Positions 34,738 through 46,199 of a stretch of DNA of 64,000 bases are shown in pieces. The DNA is taken from positions 48,965,007 through 49,029,006 of the forward strand of contig CM056732.1 of assembly GCA_029844215.1 (NCBI GenBank), in the 5' to 3' direction. Numbering within the stretch: the first letter of the stretch is position 1; each line of letters opens with the position of its first letter. The notes below the pieces were generated by a model. It searched no databases. It worked only from the letters and a program-made list of their open reading frames with translations, and was not told where the DNA came from. The DNA is from Przewalskia tangutica. Lineage: Eukaryota; Streptophyta; Magnoliopsida; Solanales; Solanaceae. The position numbers and the translations under genes are program-made.

Positions 34738-37056
34738 TGTCACGACCGTTAGGGGCGTGGTAGTGCCTTGCAAGGCACCCAGTAGATATACATCGAGTAA
34801 TCGGAATATAAAATAAGACATGAAACAATTGTTACATAAGACACGATTTATCTCGAGAAAAGGTTGCCTTTCATATATATATAAAGAGTGAAGCTACATC
34901 CCAACTTTACAACATGACTCTGGACCTCTAGGAATGTAAACAACTAAAGCGGACGGGGCCGCCATACCACGAATGTACATATATCTACAACATCGGGAGA
35001 ACCGTACCAAAAGTCGAGCCTCCGAGAAGATGAAGCTCACGACACCAAAGTAGAGATCCTGAGGATGCGGATCTAGCACTGTTGCCCTTACTGCGGCGTG
35101 AGCGGCCGAAGAAGTCGATGACAATACCAGTATGTGAAAGCTGAAATCAAGTAAAATCAAGTATTTAAAACAATTTGCAAATACAACGGTTTAATCGCAT
35201 AGTGCCACAACATAAACAAGAGCAAAATAGATATAATGTAAGCGGTCTTTTCTAGGCCGCGAATGATCGAAGGCCAATCGCCCGTAGTATCATTATGCGT
35301 GCCTAATCACATGTACTTCCCGCGATCCGCATGGAGTCACACAGAACCAGCGTGAGGTATTCCTCGCGTCGGGGTAGCTAACCCCTGCACTCTCACTGAC
35401 TCCCGATCGCATAGTCTCATAGACCGCGTAGTCGCGCGACCGCGTAGGGCATCCGCGTCGGGATAAAACACCGGAATGAATCAATCACGGAACTCCCGCA
35501 CTCGCGTAGTCTCGCAGTGCATAGTAGTATAGACGCGTCGAGGTGGCAAGCCTCCGGTATAACAAGTCAAGGGGTATGTGATATAATAACTTGATACAGC
35601 CTTAACGTTTAACAACGCAAGCACAACAAGTATAACATCACAAGACACTAACACACGTAGTATCATAACATGTTTACTTATCAAACCATCTTACTACATT
35701 TGCAGAAGTCAATACAAGATAAACAAATAAGTAAAACCGTTCCTTTTATCTTTCTTAAGTCGTTATACCTAACTTCCCATAAAGCTAGTATAACTCTTAA
35801 GCTTTCTGTTTAAAAATCAATTATTCTTCTTCTTTGAAATGTTTTATAATTCTTTTGAAAGACTTCAAGATTTTTATTATTCAGGCTTAAGTCAAAAGAC
35901 ATTGCCGTAAAACTACGTCCAGTTAACACACGTACGTCTACCGTACTATATATATATTTTAAAATATCATGCTCGAGTATAGGAGAATCGCATACCTTCT
36001 CGAAAACCACCGCCAAGTCGAATATGTCGTATGCAGAGTATCGACTATAACGATCAAATCGTCTATCAACGCGTCTAGACTATCTTGTATAAAGTTCTAA
36101 GCGAGGGTTCTTTATTCTACGAAAAATTGGGCGCACTTCCCTACCCGTCAAGCTAAGTCTCATCAAATACACCTATGTAAGTACTGGTTTAATTCTTCTT
36201 TATACCGCTTCTACCGTGATTACGGTTCAATTCTATTCTTTAATATCCTTCATATCTTATACTCAAGTCTTAACTATTCTTATATGTAATATCCGATTAC
36301 AATAGAAGGACAAGAGTATTTACCTCGATAAGCCCAAAATTATCCAAGTTAAATGTCGATCCTGAGCAAGGTTTAGCTCCTAATTTGCACGCTCCGATAG
36401 CTCGAAGCCCTTAGAAGTTCTACACAACTTCTACTTAAATACTATAAGGGATTTGGGCTAGGGTATTTAGGAATAGTAACTATACTTGGAAGACAACTTT
36501 CTACCAAGGGGGTTGTGCTCGTTGAAGCCACTAGGCTAGAGGGGAGGGTGTTTCGGCTAGGGCTTTCTCAGGGGAGGAGTGTTGGACGAAACACTTCAAG
36601 AGGGGAAAGATTTTCAAGACTTGGAGAAATGATTTTGTGGATGAAAACCTTCTGTTAGGGGTATTTATAGGCCAACCAATGGCCAAGATGAAGCCAAGTG
36701 TTATGCAAGTGTAGGGTGAGGATTCATCTATGTGTACCTTATCCAACTTCCACACAAAATATCACAAATATCCTACCTACTCCAAGACCTCAAATTCGTC
36801 CCATTGCTTCACACATCCAGCGATTGAGGGTGACAAGTGTCGCCTCGTTGGTCCAAAGTATTCGTCTCTCGGAAAAATCCAAAAAAATATAAATGACATA
36901 GCCGTAATTTTCCCTTCGCAAGTTTTGTAAAACGTTTCGTCGAAAAACGATTCTTTTTGATAGGTGTGCACAATATTTTCGTCCAAAGTGTCTAACTAAG
37001 GCTAAACTTTTGTACGTACGCCCTCACGTCATACTCTGGAAATACGGGGTATAACA
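34738..37056 (-). repeat. Element B 5' LTR (uninterrupted)
   Basis: 2,319 bp, TGTTATACCCCG start (37056) to GGTCGTGACA end (34738). TATA at 36662-36669 (minus), donor-like motif at 36315-36360, tandem module at 35285-35560. It is the reference that shows where A entered the 3' LTR. Confidence 0.9.
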
Positions 37057-37179
37057 CTAGCCCATGGAGTAATAATATAACATGCCCGGAATCCTGCATC
37101 GGAGTACGTGTCTTCGTAGAGCTAGCCCGTGGAGTAATAGTCGTATAGCATGGTCGCGTGCCGGAATCCTCATCGTATA
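37057..37179 (-). repeat. Z LTR fragment, continuation beyond B
   Basis: Begins with the CTAG duplicate and continues the GGAATCCT..ATCG tandem repeats seen up to 17668. Ends where the D LTR starts (TGTCACGCCG, 37180). The remainder of Z is not in the window. Confidence 0.6.
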
Positions 37180-40100
37180 TGTCACGCCGAACCGGGCGTG
37201 TTGGTGCCTACAGGCACCTTCTACCTTAACAACACAAGTAAACTGCGGAATTTAAATAACGCCTCATTTTTTTTTAAAACCAGCGTGCGTAAGCGTGCAA
37301 AGCCGACAAGGCCGCCATATAATATACATAAACAAGAGACCACACGCATGCGTAGTCCGATCCAGCGTATGAATACGGACCTCTAAGAGTTTCTTGAACT
37401 ATGACGGACAAGGCCCCGCCGTACCCATAAGCGTACAAAAGCACATGCTTGAAGGATCTATACCAAAAGATAAACTCTGAGCAGATGGAGCTATCCAAAA
37501 CTACGAAAGGCGGTCCTACACTGAGATCACCAAAGCTGCGTGCCTAAACTGCGGCATGAACGCACCCCGAAGGAGGTCGATCTGAAGAATGTACCAAGTA
37601 TGTGAAAGCGATGAAATGCGTAATGAAATCATAGATCCCAAACAAAGCGGGAGACATGTATGATAGCCACTACGACACAACGATACATAGCGGTCATATC
37701 AAGTCGGGACGTACCTCAAAGTCATTACTAAAATATAACCATGGGTCTCACGCCCATAATATCAATCATGCGTGGAATCCTTCCTCATCACGGCGATCCA
37801 TGATATAATATAACATCAATAGGCATACATGAACACCAAGTCCCACTGTGTCTTAAAAGCTGCGGGCGAGTAGGAAAGCGAACCACGGATCCGGCTGCGT
37901 CATAAAAGCGGCGAAGCACGAAAGCCAACCACGGATCGACTGCGTCGACAACTGGCGCGGGGCAAGTGCAGCTAACTACGAGATCGGCTGTCGTCACGAG
38001 ATATGGCCGAGGCAAGTGCGAAAGCTATCTACAGAGTCTGTACCAAAGCAGGTAATAGCAGCGGCGGCAAGTACGAAATCTGGCTATCTACGGATCGGTA
38101 GGCGTCATCAATCGAGCAAGGCGAAAGCTAACTACGGATCGACTGCTTACTAAATCTCGTGGAGGCGATCCATGGAACAACAATATCCCACGTGGTCGTG
38201 CCCGGAATCCCACATCGTATAAGCATGACCGTAGGGTAATACAAACAACCGAATCTAACTCTTGGTCACATGCCCGAATCCCACATCGTATAAGCGTGTC
38301 GATGAGTAATACAAATAATGGAAGCATACCTGGAATCCCATCACCGTCGATGCGTCTAAGTAAACTTACAAGACGGTATACCCTCCGTCGAGTCGCGACA
38401 ACGTAATAAAACATAATACTTGCACTCAAAGGCTATCACCAAGCATAGGCAAGTTCATAAAATCTATAGACTTTCATTTTATAAACTCAAGGCAACATAG
38501 AATAATTCTCAATTAAACAAGTCAAAGTACTTATCAAGGCACACATATAATAATTCTCAATTAAACAAGTCAAACTACTACGTACGTACATTCTTTTTAA
38601 AAGACTCATTTTTATGTAAAACCCCAAGATACTAACACCCGTAGTATCAAGGCATGTCTATTTTTCAAAGTAAGTTACTACACTTTTAGAAAACTCATTT
38701 CAAAGCTTGAAATCAAGTAACTTCAAATTTTTCACAATGTAGGCAACTTATGCTCATTAATCAAAATAGACAACTTTCTTAACCTTCCATAAAGCCGTTA
38801 TAACCAACTTCCCATAAAGCCGTTATAACCCTTTATGGTTTTAGACATATTCATTCCTTTTATAACCAAGAGACTTATACTTTTAAAACCAAGTATCACA
38901 TACTTACAAATCAAGTTTCTAATCTTTCAAAATACTTCAAGTCTCTTAATCTTTAGAAATCAAGTTTCTTCTACTTTTAAACCTCAAGTGACTCACCTTT
39001 AAAACAAGTTACTTCTCTTAAATCATGTCATTTCTCCTCTTTTAAAACAATTAAGCAAATCACTCATTTAACTCCCCTAAAGTCATTATAACAACCCTTA
39101 GGTTTTGGAACTAAGGCACTAGCCAAAAGGTTTGGAAACCACTTCCTTTTCAAGACTCTATGTACTTTAAGTAAATACTTTCACTTATAAGAATCCAAAC
39201 TTCACTAAGGAAATGGATTATACAACTTACAATTTAAACATCAAAGTACAATCAAGGAAGTACCTAGAACAAATTCTATTTTAGGCAATCCAAATACAAC
39301 GAGGAATGAATCGTTTAAGGAGTATGACATACTTTCTTTATCTTAAGGAATCATGCTAGAAGAGGAGATAGTTCACATACCTTTCGCTAAATCCACAAGC
39401 TAAGCGAATCGCCGCGTAGAAGTGTCAGCCTATAATGGTCACAACATGACTATCAACTTCTAGTCTCTAACGTAGAATAATACTAAGTATACGGTCTCTT
39501 ATTCTACGTAAAATCGGGCGGACTTCCTTTGTTTCTACTTACTTTGCCACCTTTTCAAGGCGAATACAATAACCAAACATGCCACATTTAACGCTCAACA
39601 TACCAACCAATCAGGGATTACCGCCTTACAATCGTGTAAAATTAGCCCCACAATTCATACCAAGTAGTTTAATACTCACAAGCCATTCTCGGCCAACAAT
39701 AACTCAACACAAGTCCTTTCCAATTCCTTTTTCAATTCCAAGTTCTAAGGTCTAACATGTTATATAGTCATAAACAACTTCAACAACTACAATTTCCTTC
39801 TTTATACAACATGCGACGACTTAAACTAATAATCAACTTGAATTGTAATCTTAAGGCTAACATGCTAGTTTTCGGATTAGGGTTCAAATAGCGATATAAT
39901 TATCAAACTTCATACTAAACATCTCATGCTTGCTAATATCCGTAACTTCAATGATAAGTAAACCTTAATTGCTAAAACGACAAGAATTATACCTTTACAA
40001 GCCCTTAAAATTCCAAGATTCAAAGTCGCGCCTTAGCAATTCTTAGCTCCTTTCCTTTCCGCTCCAATCCTCTATTTGAAGCCTTTAGAAGTTCACAACC

Positions 40101-40839
40101 AACTTCTCTTCCATTTCCAATCCAAAACTAGGAAAACTACTTAGGTTTTCGCCTTGCGACTAACGTGAAAACGTCGTTTTTCCGAAATCTTTCTATTGAG
40201 ATATCCTTACAATACCCTTAGGGACATTGGGTTTAAGTCTTGTGAATAATGGATCAAAACTACAAATTTTTCTTGTGAAATACCTTGAACCGGAGGCTAT
40301 GTTGAAGAACAACAATGTGTGAAATTTTTCTAAGTGTTGGAAGACCTTGTCTTGCACTAGTAGTGCTTATATAACACGTTGGATGGCTTAGATTAAAACA
40401 ACTTGTGGGCTAGGATGAAGGACAATTAATGTTAAGCCGAGTGTCAACAATCTCAGTCAATCTTACTAGCAAGACTTGATCTTTTACCATGGTCAATGAC
40501 CATTTTACCCTTAAAAGCGTCGAAGACCATATGTGGGGTGCCAAGTGTCGCCCTCTCATTCGTCCATTAGAACCTCAAGGCCAACAAAAATGTAAAAATT
40601 CCTCGGGTGGGCCCCACATGACCAAATCCGTAAAAATAAATTTTCATAATGTTAATAAGTTCCATATTCTTCAAATAATGCCTTTTGAGAATTCAATTCT
40701 CAACAACGAACATTTTTCCTTTCCGACGTTCGGAAGATTTTCCGTCGGAACAACAATTCTTCCTTTCGTACCAATTTCTCAAGTCTTGTGTTCTCGCGTC
40801 TATTATCTTATACATGTCCTGGACTTACGGGGTGTAACA
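37180..40839 (-). repeat. Element D 3' LTR, 3.66 kb
   Basis: TGTTACACCCCG start at 40839, TGTCACG-type end at 37180. TATATAAG box on the minus strand at 40376-40383, donor-like GGGCTTGTAAAG|GTATAA near 39985-40012, tandem GGAATCCCACATCGTATAAG module at 37700-38350, and a 24-bp duplication at 38502 and 38551. Start and TATA link it with A rather than with B/E/F/G. Confidence 0.85.
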
Positions 40840-40875
40840 TTCTTCCCCCCTTAGAAACATTCGTCCCCGAATGTT
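40840..40875 (-). promoter_or_regulatory. Element D polypurine tract and hairpin
   Basis: Minus-strand AACATTCG, loop GGGG or similar, CGAATGTT, then AAGGGGGGAAGAA before TGTTACACC. Confidence 0.85.
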
Positions 40876-41480
40876 CTTAGTCGGTTTTCAATCTATACAA
40901 ACTCCGGCATAATCTCTTTACCAAGCCTATCAATCAAAACTGCACAAGACCAACGATGCCACACATGGCCACCACAACATACGTAAACATATCAATGGAC
41001 CTTCCGTCCGTGGTCCCTCCTCACAATACTCGAAGGTTACAGTCTTCTCAAACACGGATCCTTAGAGGTTCCTTTCTTTCCTTACTTGTCATACTTAACT
41101 TCTCATTCTTAGTCTGAAATAAATCTTTCTCTTATCTCAAGGTACTTCTCACCCTATCCCCCTATTCACTAGAGGTTCGTCACATAAACCAAAGTATATC
41201 TACTGTACATTCTTCCCTATTGGTCTTACACTGTTATGGGGCAATTACTACTTGTGAACTCTACACAACTATAGTCTCAGTTCACTTACCATTCTTGTCA
41301 ACATTCTTAACTTTCACTTTACTAATCAAAGTATTCCTACCTCTGGGGGTACTATCACTTACAACTGCTAGCAATAAAGGGAAAACATATACGCTAGGGC
41401 AAAATCTGAATCTAACAATGTACGTATGATTCAAAAGAATCGACATATACCTGTAACCCCGTGCGATGTCGCCTCACGAT
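40876..41480 (-). other. Element D internal 3' region without recognised coding
   Basis: About 600 bp between the gag zinc knuckle and the polypurine tract. No protease, RT or integrase motif can be read. Its start after the hairpin resembles the same region of F (57065 on) and G (63634 on), including ATGCCAC-type words. Confidence 0.6.
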
Positions 41481-41859
41481 CTGCCAGTAGTCACGTCATC
41501 TCTGCGGTTCGAAGGACCGCCAGAACTATAAACTCCTCCCTGACCTCTACCACGGTTGGCTGACATCTGAACACCTTACGGGGACGCATTTGTGGAGAAG
41601 GGAACCAACCATCGGCCTCATAGGTGAGCCACCTCACCGTGCTCTTTCTAAAAGGACATACCCTCAGTATATGGCGGACCACAACAAAAACAAACACTGT
41701 GCCATAACGACATTTCCCATATGGCGCTTACTACACAAACACCGAGGAATAGGTGGCCTTGGAGAAAATCCTCTGCTCATCGAGAACTTGAACCACGGAG
41801 CTCGGACGACTCTTAAATACCTTGTGGTCAAACCTCCACACGTGATCGGGGTATGTACT
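41481..41859 (-). pseudogene. Element D gag C-terminus with zinc knuckle
   Basis: Reading from 41859 down: PPIPRC then, with frameshifts, HMGN, CFCCG, HTLRVCP, giving a CxxCGKxHxGxC-type plus CxxCGxxGHxxRxCP-type double knuckle, followed by a Gly/Arg-rich tail and WQIV-like words. This is the nucleocapsid end of chromovirus gag. Element E cuts the gene at 41859; upstream gag is at 51425-51799. Confidence 0.7.
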
Positions 41860-42229
41860 TGTTATACCGTATTTCAGTATATGCGTGAGGAATACGTACA
41901 AAGTTTAGCCTTAAAGATTAGGCCAAGTTCGAAAATTGTGCACAACTCGGCAAGAATCGCTTTCCGACGAAGCGTTTCCACGACTTTCGTAGGGAAAATT
42001 CCGGCTATGCCATTACTAATTTTTGCGGATTTTTCCGAGAGACGAAACATTTTGGACCAACGGGAGGGCGACACTTGGCACCCTCCAATTGGTGGACTTG
42101 AATCGTCCATTGGACGAATTGGAGAAGCTTGGCACGTTTTTTGTGCCTTGGCACAAGTCAAGGAGTTGGTAGGATATTTGTGTGTAGTAAATCCTCACCC
42201 TACACTTGCCTTGCACTTGTCTTCATCTT

Positions 42230-42270
42230 GGCCATTGGTTGGCCATGTATTGACCTATAAATACCCCCCT
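42230..42270 (+). promoter_or_regulatory. Element E 5' LTR core promoter
   Basis: Palindromic CCAAT box followed by CTATAAATACCCCCC, then GATGAAGAGTTCTTCATC, a 9-bp perfect palindrome at the probable transcription start. The same block is repeated at 49449-49510. Confidence 0.7.
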
Positions 42271-43424
42271 TTAGATGAAGAGTTCTTCATCCACAAATCT
42301 TTCCAAGTCTTGAAAAATCCTCTCCTCTCCCTTAAGCCTTTTCGTCCAACACCTCCCCCCCCCTTTTGAGTGAGTTTGGCCGAGGGCCTACCCCCCTAGC
42401 CTAGCCAAAATCTACCCCCCCTCCCTTGGTAGAAAAGTTGACTTCTAAGTATTGTTATAATGCCCAAACTACCCTAGCCCAAATCCCTTAGTACTTAGTA
42501 GAAGTTGTGAAGAACTTCTAAGGTTTCCTTGGAGCTATCGGAGCGTACAACTTAGGAGCTAAGCCTTGCTCCGGATCGACTTTTATCTAGGATATTATTG
42601 GGCTTACCGAGGTAAATAATCCTAACCCTCTTTTGTATTAGAGAATACATCTTTGTAGAAGTATAAGAATAAGTATTAAATACTTAGAAGGATATTCTGA
42701 GAATAGAATTGAATTATCACAGTAGAAGGGTTTAAAGAAGAATAATTGAGCTGTACTCACATGGAATTTGTTTTCACGATGAACTTATATAGCTCATGGG
42801 TAGGATTGTGCTGCCCGACTTTCCGTAGAATTGTGAACCCTCTGTTTAGAATGACCTTCAGAGTAGTCTAGACTTTGATAGATGTCTGTGACTATTATAG
42901 GCTGATTCTCTGCGCGCGACATATTCAACTTGGCAGGAGGTTTTCGCCGAGAAGGTATGTGATTCTTCCTAAGCATGATATTTTAACATATATATAGTAC
43001 GGTAGACGTACATGTGTTAACTGAATAATAACTACGGCAATGTCTTTCGACTTAAGCCTGAATAATAAGAATCCTGATGCATTTCAAAAAAAACTACTGA
43101 ATCATTTTTAACAGAAGATAAATATTTGGTTTTTAAAACAAAAGCTTAAGAGTTATACTAGCTTTATGGGAAGTTAGGTATAACAACTTAAGAATGATAA
43201 AAAGGAACTGTTTACTTGTTTGAGCCTTGTATTGATTTCTGTTAAGTGTAGTAAGATTTGTTTGATAAGTAGACATATTATGATGCTACTTGTGTTAGTG
43301 TCTTGAAATGCTGTGTGAGGGGGTCATTCTTGCTGTGCTTACGTTGCTAACCTGAAGTCAGTTGTCTTGTTATTGTATCACCTACCCTTGACTTATTTAT
43401 ACAGGGCTTGCCGATCTTGGTCTA

Positions 43425-43690
43425 TACGGCCTATGCGGTGCAGTGAGACTATGCGGGCGGCGTGCTCCGAGATTGATCATTCGGGTGTTTAGCCTGACGG
43501 GGATTCCACTATGCGGTCTGTTGAGACTACGCGTCTTTTGAGGCTATGCGCGGCTGCGGAGCCTAGGCGGATCTGGGGTTAGCTGCCCCGATGCGAGAAT
43601 ACCTCATGCGGTGCAGTGTGACCTATGCGGTGCGGAAGTCCGGGACTAGGCACGCTTGAATGATACTATGGGTGATTGGCCTTGCTTCGA
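43425..43690 (+). repeat. Tandem-repeat module in the E 5' LTR
   Basis: Degenerate 25-35-bp units built on CTATGCGG, GAGACTATGCG and AATACCTCATGCG. Counterpart at 50610-50870 in the 3' LTR. It lies about 560-830 bp before the LTR end, as in the other elements. Confidence 0.75.
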
Positions 43691-44258
43691 TCATTCGCGG
43701 CCTAGACTAGACCTGTTACAGTTTTCCTATTACTGTTATTGTTTGTGATATGGCACTATGTGCAATTGAACTGATTGTATTTGTGAAAAGGTTTTAAATA
43801 CTTTGATTTCATTTAAAGTACTTTATAGTTTCACATACTTGGTACCTGTTGTACTGACCTCCTTCGGGGGGCTGCGTTCATGCCGCAGGTAAAGGCAAGC
43901 AGGTGCTAGATCCGCATCCTTAGGATCTTTTGCGTTGGTGTCAGGAGCTCCATCTTCTCCGGAGGCTCTACTTTTGGGTATGATCTCCCTGTTGTAGATA
44001 GTTTTGTACAGTCAGGGTATGGCGGGGCCCTGTCCCGCCATAGTTGTATATTTCCTTAGAGGTGCAGTAGTCTGTTATGCAGTTTGGGATGTAAATCTTG
44101 AACCATGTTTATTTATATATAAAGCGACGTTTTCTCACATAAAGCGTGTCTTATTTTATAAATGTTTCTGTCTTGTTTTATATTCCGTGGTTACTCGATG
44201 TATGACTACTTGGGTGCCCGTAAGGCACGATCCACGGGCCGGGCAGTCGTGACAAAAG

Positions 44259-44269
44259 TGGTATCGAGC
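44259..44269 (+). promoter_or_regulatory. Element E primer-binding site
   Basis: TGGTATCGAGC four bases after the LTR end. Confidence 0.85.
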
Positions 44270-44312
44270 GATTAATCCTCGGAAAGTGTCTGCATCGTAT
44301 CTAGTAAGTCTT

Positions 44313-44346
44313 GATTATCGGTGTGTTGTGCACCACACCAATAATC
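44313..44346 (+). promoter_or_regulatory. Leader hairpin with GTGCAC loop palindrome (E)
   Basis: Stem GATTAT/ATAATC, one C-A mismatch, GGTGTG/CACACC; eight-base loop TTGTGCAC containing the self-complementary GTGCAC. 43 nt after the primer-binding site and 110 nt before the gag start. The best-preserved of the four copies. Confidence 0.8.
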
Positions 44347-44456
44347 GTGAGGCTATAGGATATTTAGGATTGGTTTCCATTCTTCTCACTCTGAGATCGT
44401 GCCTTAGAGCGTGTTATAGGTTGGACCCTCTAACGTATTCCTTTCTATGCTGATTA

Positions 44457-45620
44457 TGCCTCACGTAAGGCAACCCGGCCCGTAGGGCAAAGCGGCGGAG
44501 GCGCTAGCGAGACACCCAGTCACGAGGCTCGAGCCCAGTCTATACCGAGACGGCGAGTTCCATGACGCCGCCGGCCCAGCAGAGAACCGCATACACCTCA
44601 GGTCCACGGCTGGCGAGGAGATGGGGTGCGGAGAGATGGCCGATTATTTGCTCGGTTGTGGCGGACATGAGGCGGCAGGGCGCAGCGGATTCAGTTCAAA
44701 GAAGACTGTAGTGCACCCAGGCGAGCGGTTGAGGCTACGGATTTCCTTAGTTGTAGCACTTTGAGTTTTACGGTCGAGGCGGGAGGATGATCCGCGAGAT
44801 TTCATCCGTCGATTCTGCAGAGGATCACGGGTGATCAAGGCTTGATCGAGTCTGTGACATTTGGTTCGCATCGGCTGCGTGATACCGCAGTCGATTGGTT
44901 TGACTCGTGGGAGCTTTCCCGGGGAGAGCATGCACCTCCAGCAGTATGGGATGAGTTTTAGGAGGCTTTTCTCACACACTTCTTGCCTCCGCAGATGAGG
45001 AGGGCCCGAGCTGATAGATTCTTGTTCTTTGAGACAGGAGGACGCACGCCAGGGAGTATAATGTCGAGTTTGATTCATTGGCTCGATATGTCCACTGCTT
45101 GTAGAATATGGAGGACCGGGTGCATCGCTACGTCACCGGGCTAGACGACTATATGGCCGAGTCTTGTGCGGGTGTGTCCCTTCAGCCAGGCATGGACATT
45201 ACCCGGATGCAGGCTCATGCACTAGGGTACGAGGAGCGTAGAGACCGCCGGTAAGCGATATCGGCGGCGAAGAAGGCGAGCGGCCGGTTCTTTTGGTGGT
45301 TCTCGTGGTGGCGGCGTCGTGAAGTCCAAATTTGCACCACACCGCGTGCGCTCTACATCATTTTCTGACAGCGAGCGAAGCGGTCGGGGCCCCGGACTTG
45401 ATTTCGAGTAGCGGTGCTAACCGTTCGAGGTCCGCCTGTGCCGTTGTGGTAGATACCATACGAGGCGTACTCGAGCTTGCTATACTTGTGGCCAGCAGGT
45501 CATTTCGCGAGTTTGTCGGCCGGCGGCGGTGGTAGGGCTCGGCTACGGTCTGCTGCGGCCTTCATCCCCGAAGCTACTCGCCCGAGGCGGTACTCATGGA
45601 CCAGCGGGTCGCGCAGGTCG
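44457..45620 (+). pseudogene. Element E gag, frameshifted
   Basis: ATG at 44457, 202 nt after the LTR, in the context CTTTCTATGCTGATTATGCC shared with other elements. Readable blocks: EYNVEFDSLARYVH (45057-45095), MEDRVHRYVTGLDDYMAESC (45110-45170), LQPGMDITRMQAHALGYEER (45180-45240). These are the core of Tekay-type gag. The zinc knuckle region (about 45430-45510) retains only scattered residues. Frames close often. Confidence 0.75.
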
Positions 45621-45689
45621 TGGCGCGAGTCGATTCTAGCGGTCCTCGAAGCGCGTTATGCTTTGTCGGCAGCGGGATCGGAGGCCTCA

Positions 45690-46130
45690 CCGATGTCGTC
45701 GCAGTACCTTATCGGTTTCGGGTTTGATGTGTATGCTTTGATAGATCCGAGTTCTACTGGCCCTATATATCTCCACTTGTTGCTAGTAGGATAGGGATAG
45801 AGCACGAGTCCATGACACTTCGAGGTAGCTACGCGAGCCGGTGATTCGGTGGTAGCTCGGCGGGTATATAGAGCTTGTCCTGTGACCATTTACGATCGTG
45901 AGTCCACTAGCCGACTTGATAGAGTTGGAGATGATTGACCGGCGTGATCATGGGGATGGATTGGCTGGCTTCTTGCTACGCCAATGTAGACTGCAGAGAG
46001 AGTAGTACGGTTCTGTTTCTGAGAGCGGTTGTGGAGTGGGAGGAGCACGGTATCGCCGAGGTAGGTTTATTTCCTACCTCGAGGCTAGGAAGATGGTGCG
46101 AAGGGTATATCTACCATCTCGTTGGTGTTT
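45690..46130 (+). pseudogene. Element E protease and linker
   Basis: YALIDPSSTGPIYLHLL corresponds to the protease active-site region (family ALID(P/S)GATHSFIS), here with Ser-Ser-Thr instead of Gly-Ser/Ala-Thr. It is followed by VIMGMDWLASCYANVDCRES and VVEWEEH, standard after protease. A frameshift near 45795 splits it. Confidence 0.75.
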
Positions 46131-46199
46131 GATCACGAGGTCGCGTACCAGATTTTCGATTCGATGAGTCGAGAGTTCCCAGGCGTGTTTCGGGCGACC

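Larger units (their letters stand above)
17669..37056 (-). mobile_element. Element B: Ty3/gypsy gag-pol retrotransposon, split by element A
   Basis: Minus-strand element: 5' LTR 34738-37056, internal 29909-34737, 3' LTR 17669-19693 plus 29596-29908. CTAG flanks both ends (17665-17668 and 37057-37060). It has a primer-binding site, gag, protease, RT, RNase H, integrase and a polypurine tract in proper order. The 9.9-kb element A sits in its 3' LTR. Domain order (integrase last) and chromodomain-like remnants point to a chromovirus, probably Tekay. Confidence 0.85.
41860..44254 (+). repeat. Element E 5' LTR
   Basis: TGTTATACC start and TGACA end. CCAAT palindrome GGCCATTGGTTGGCC near 42230-42245, TATAAATA at 42256-42263, donor-like motif at 42574-42620, GTTATA...TATAAC motif at 43152-43184, tandem module at 43425-43690, and an inverted GGTGCC..GGCACG end. 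Confidence 0.9.

Noticed and set aside
34738..37056. B 5' LTR as a solo LTR
   Set aside because: It is followed by a primer-binding site and gag leader and has a partner LTR at 17669-19693 plus 29596-29908.
41590..42369. 259-codon open frame on the plus strand, the longest simple ORF in the window
   Set aside because: It runs across the D/E insertion boundary at 41859/41860: its first third is antisense to D gag and the rest is the E LTR start, repeated at 49226-49588 in the other LTR.
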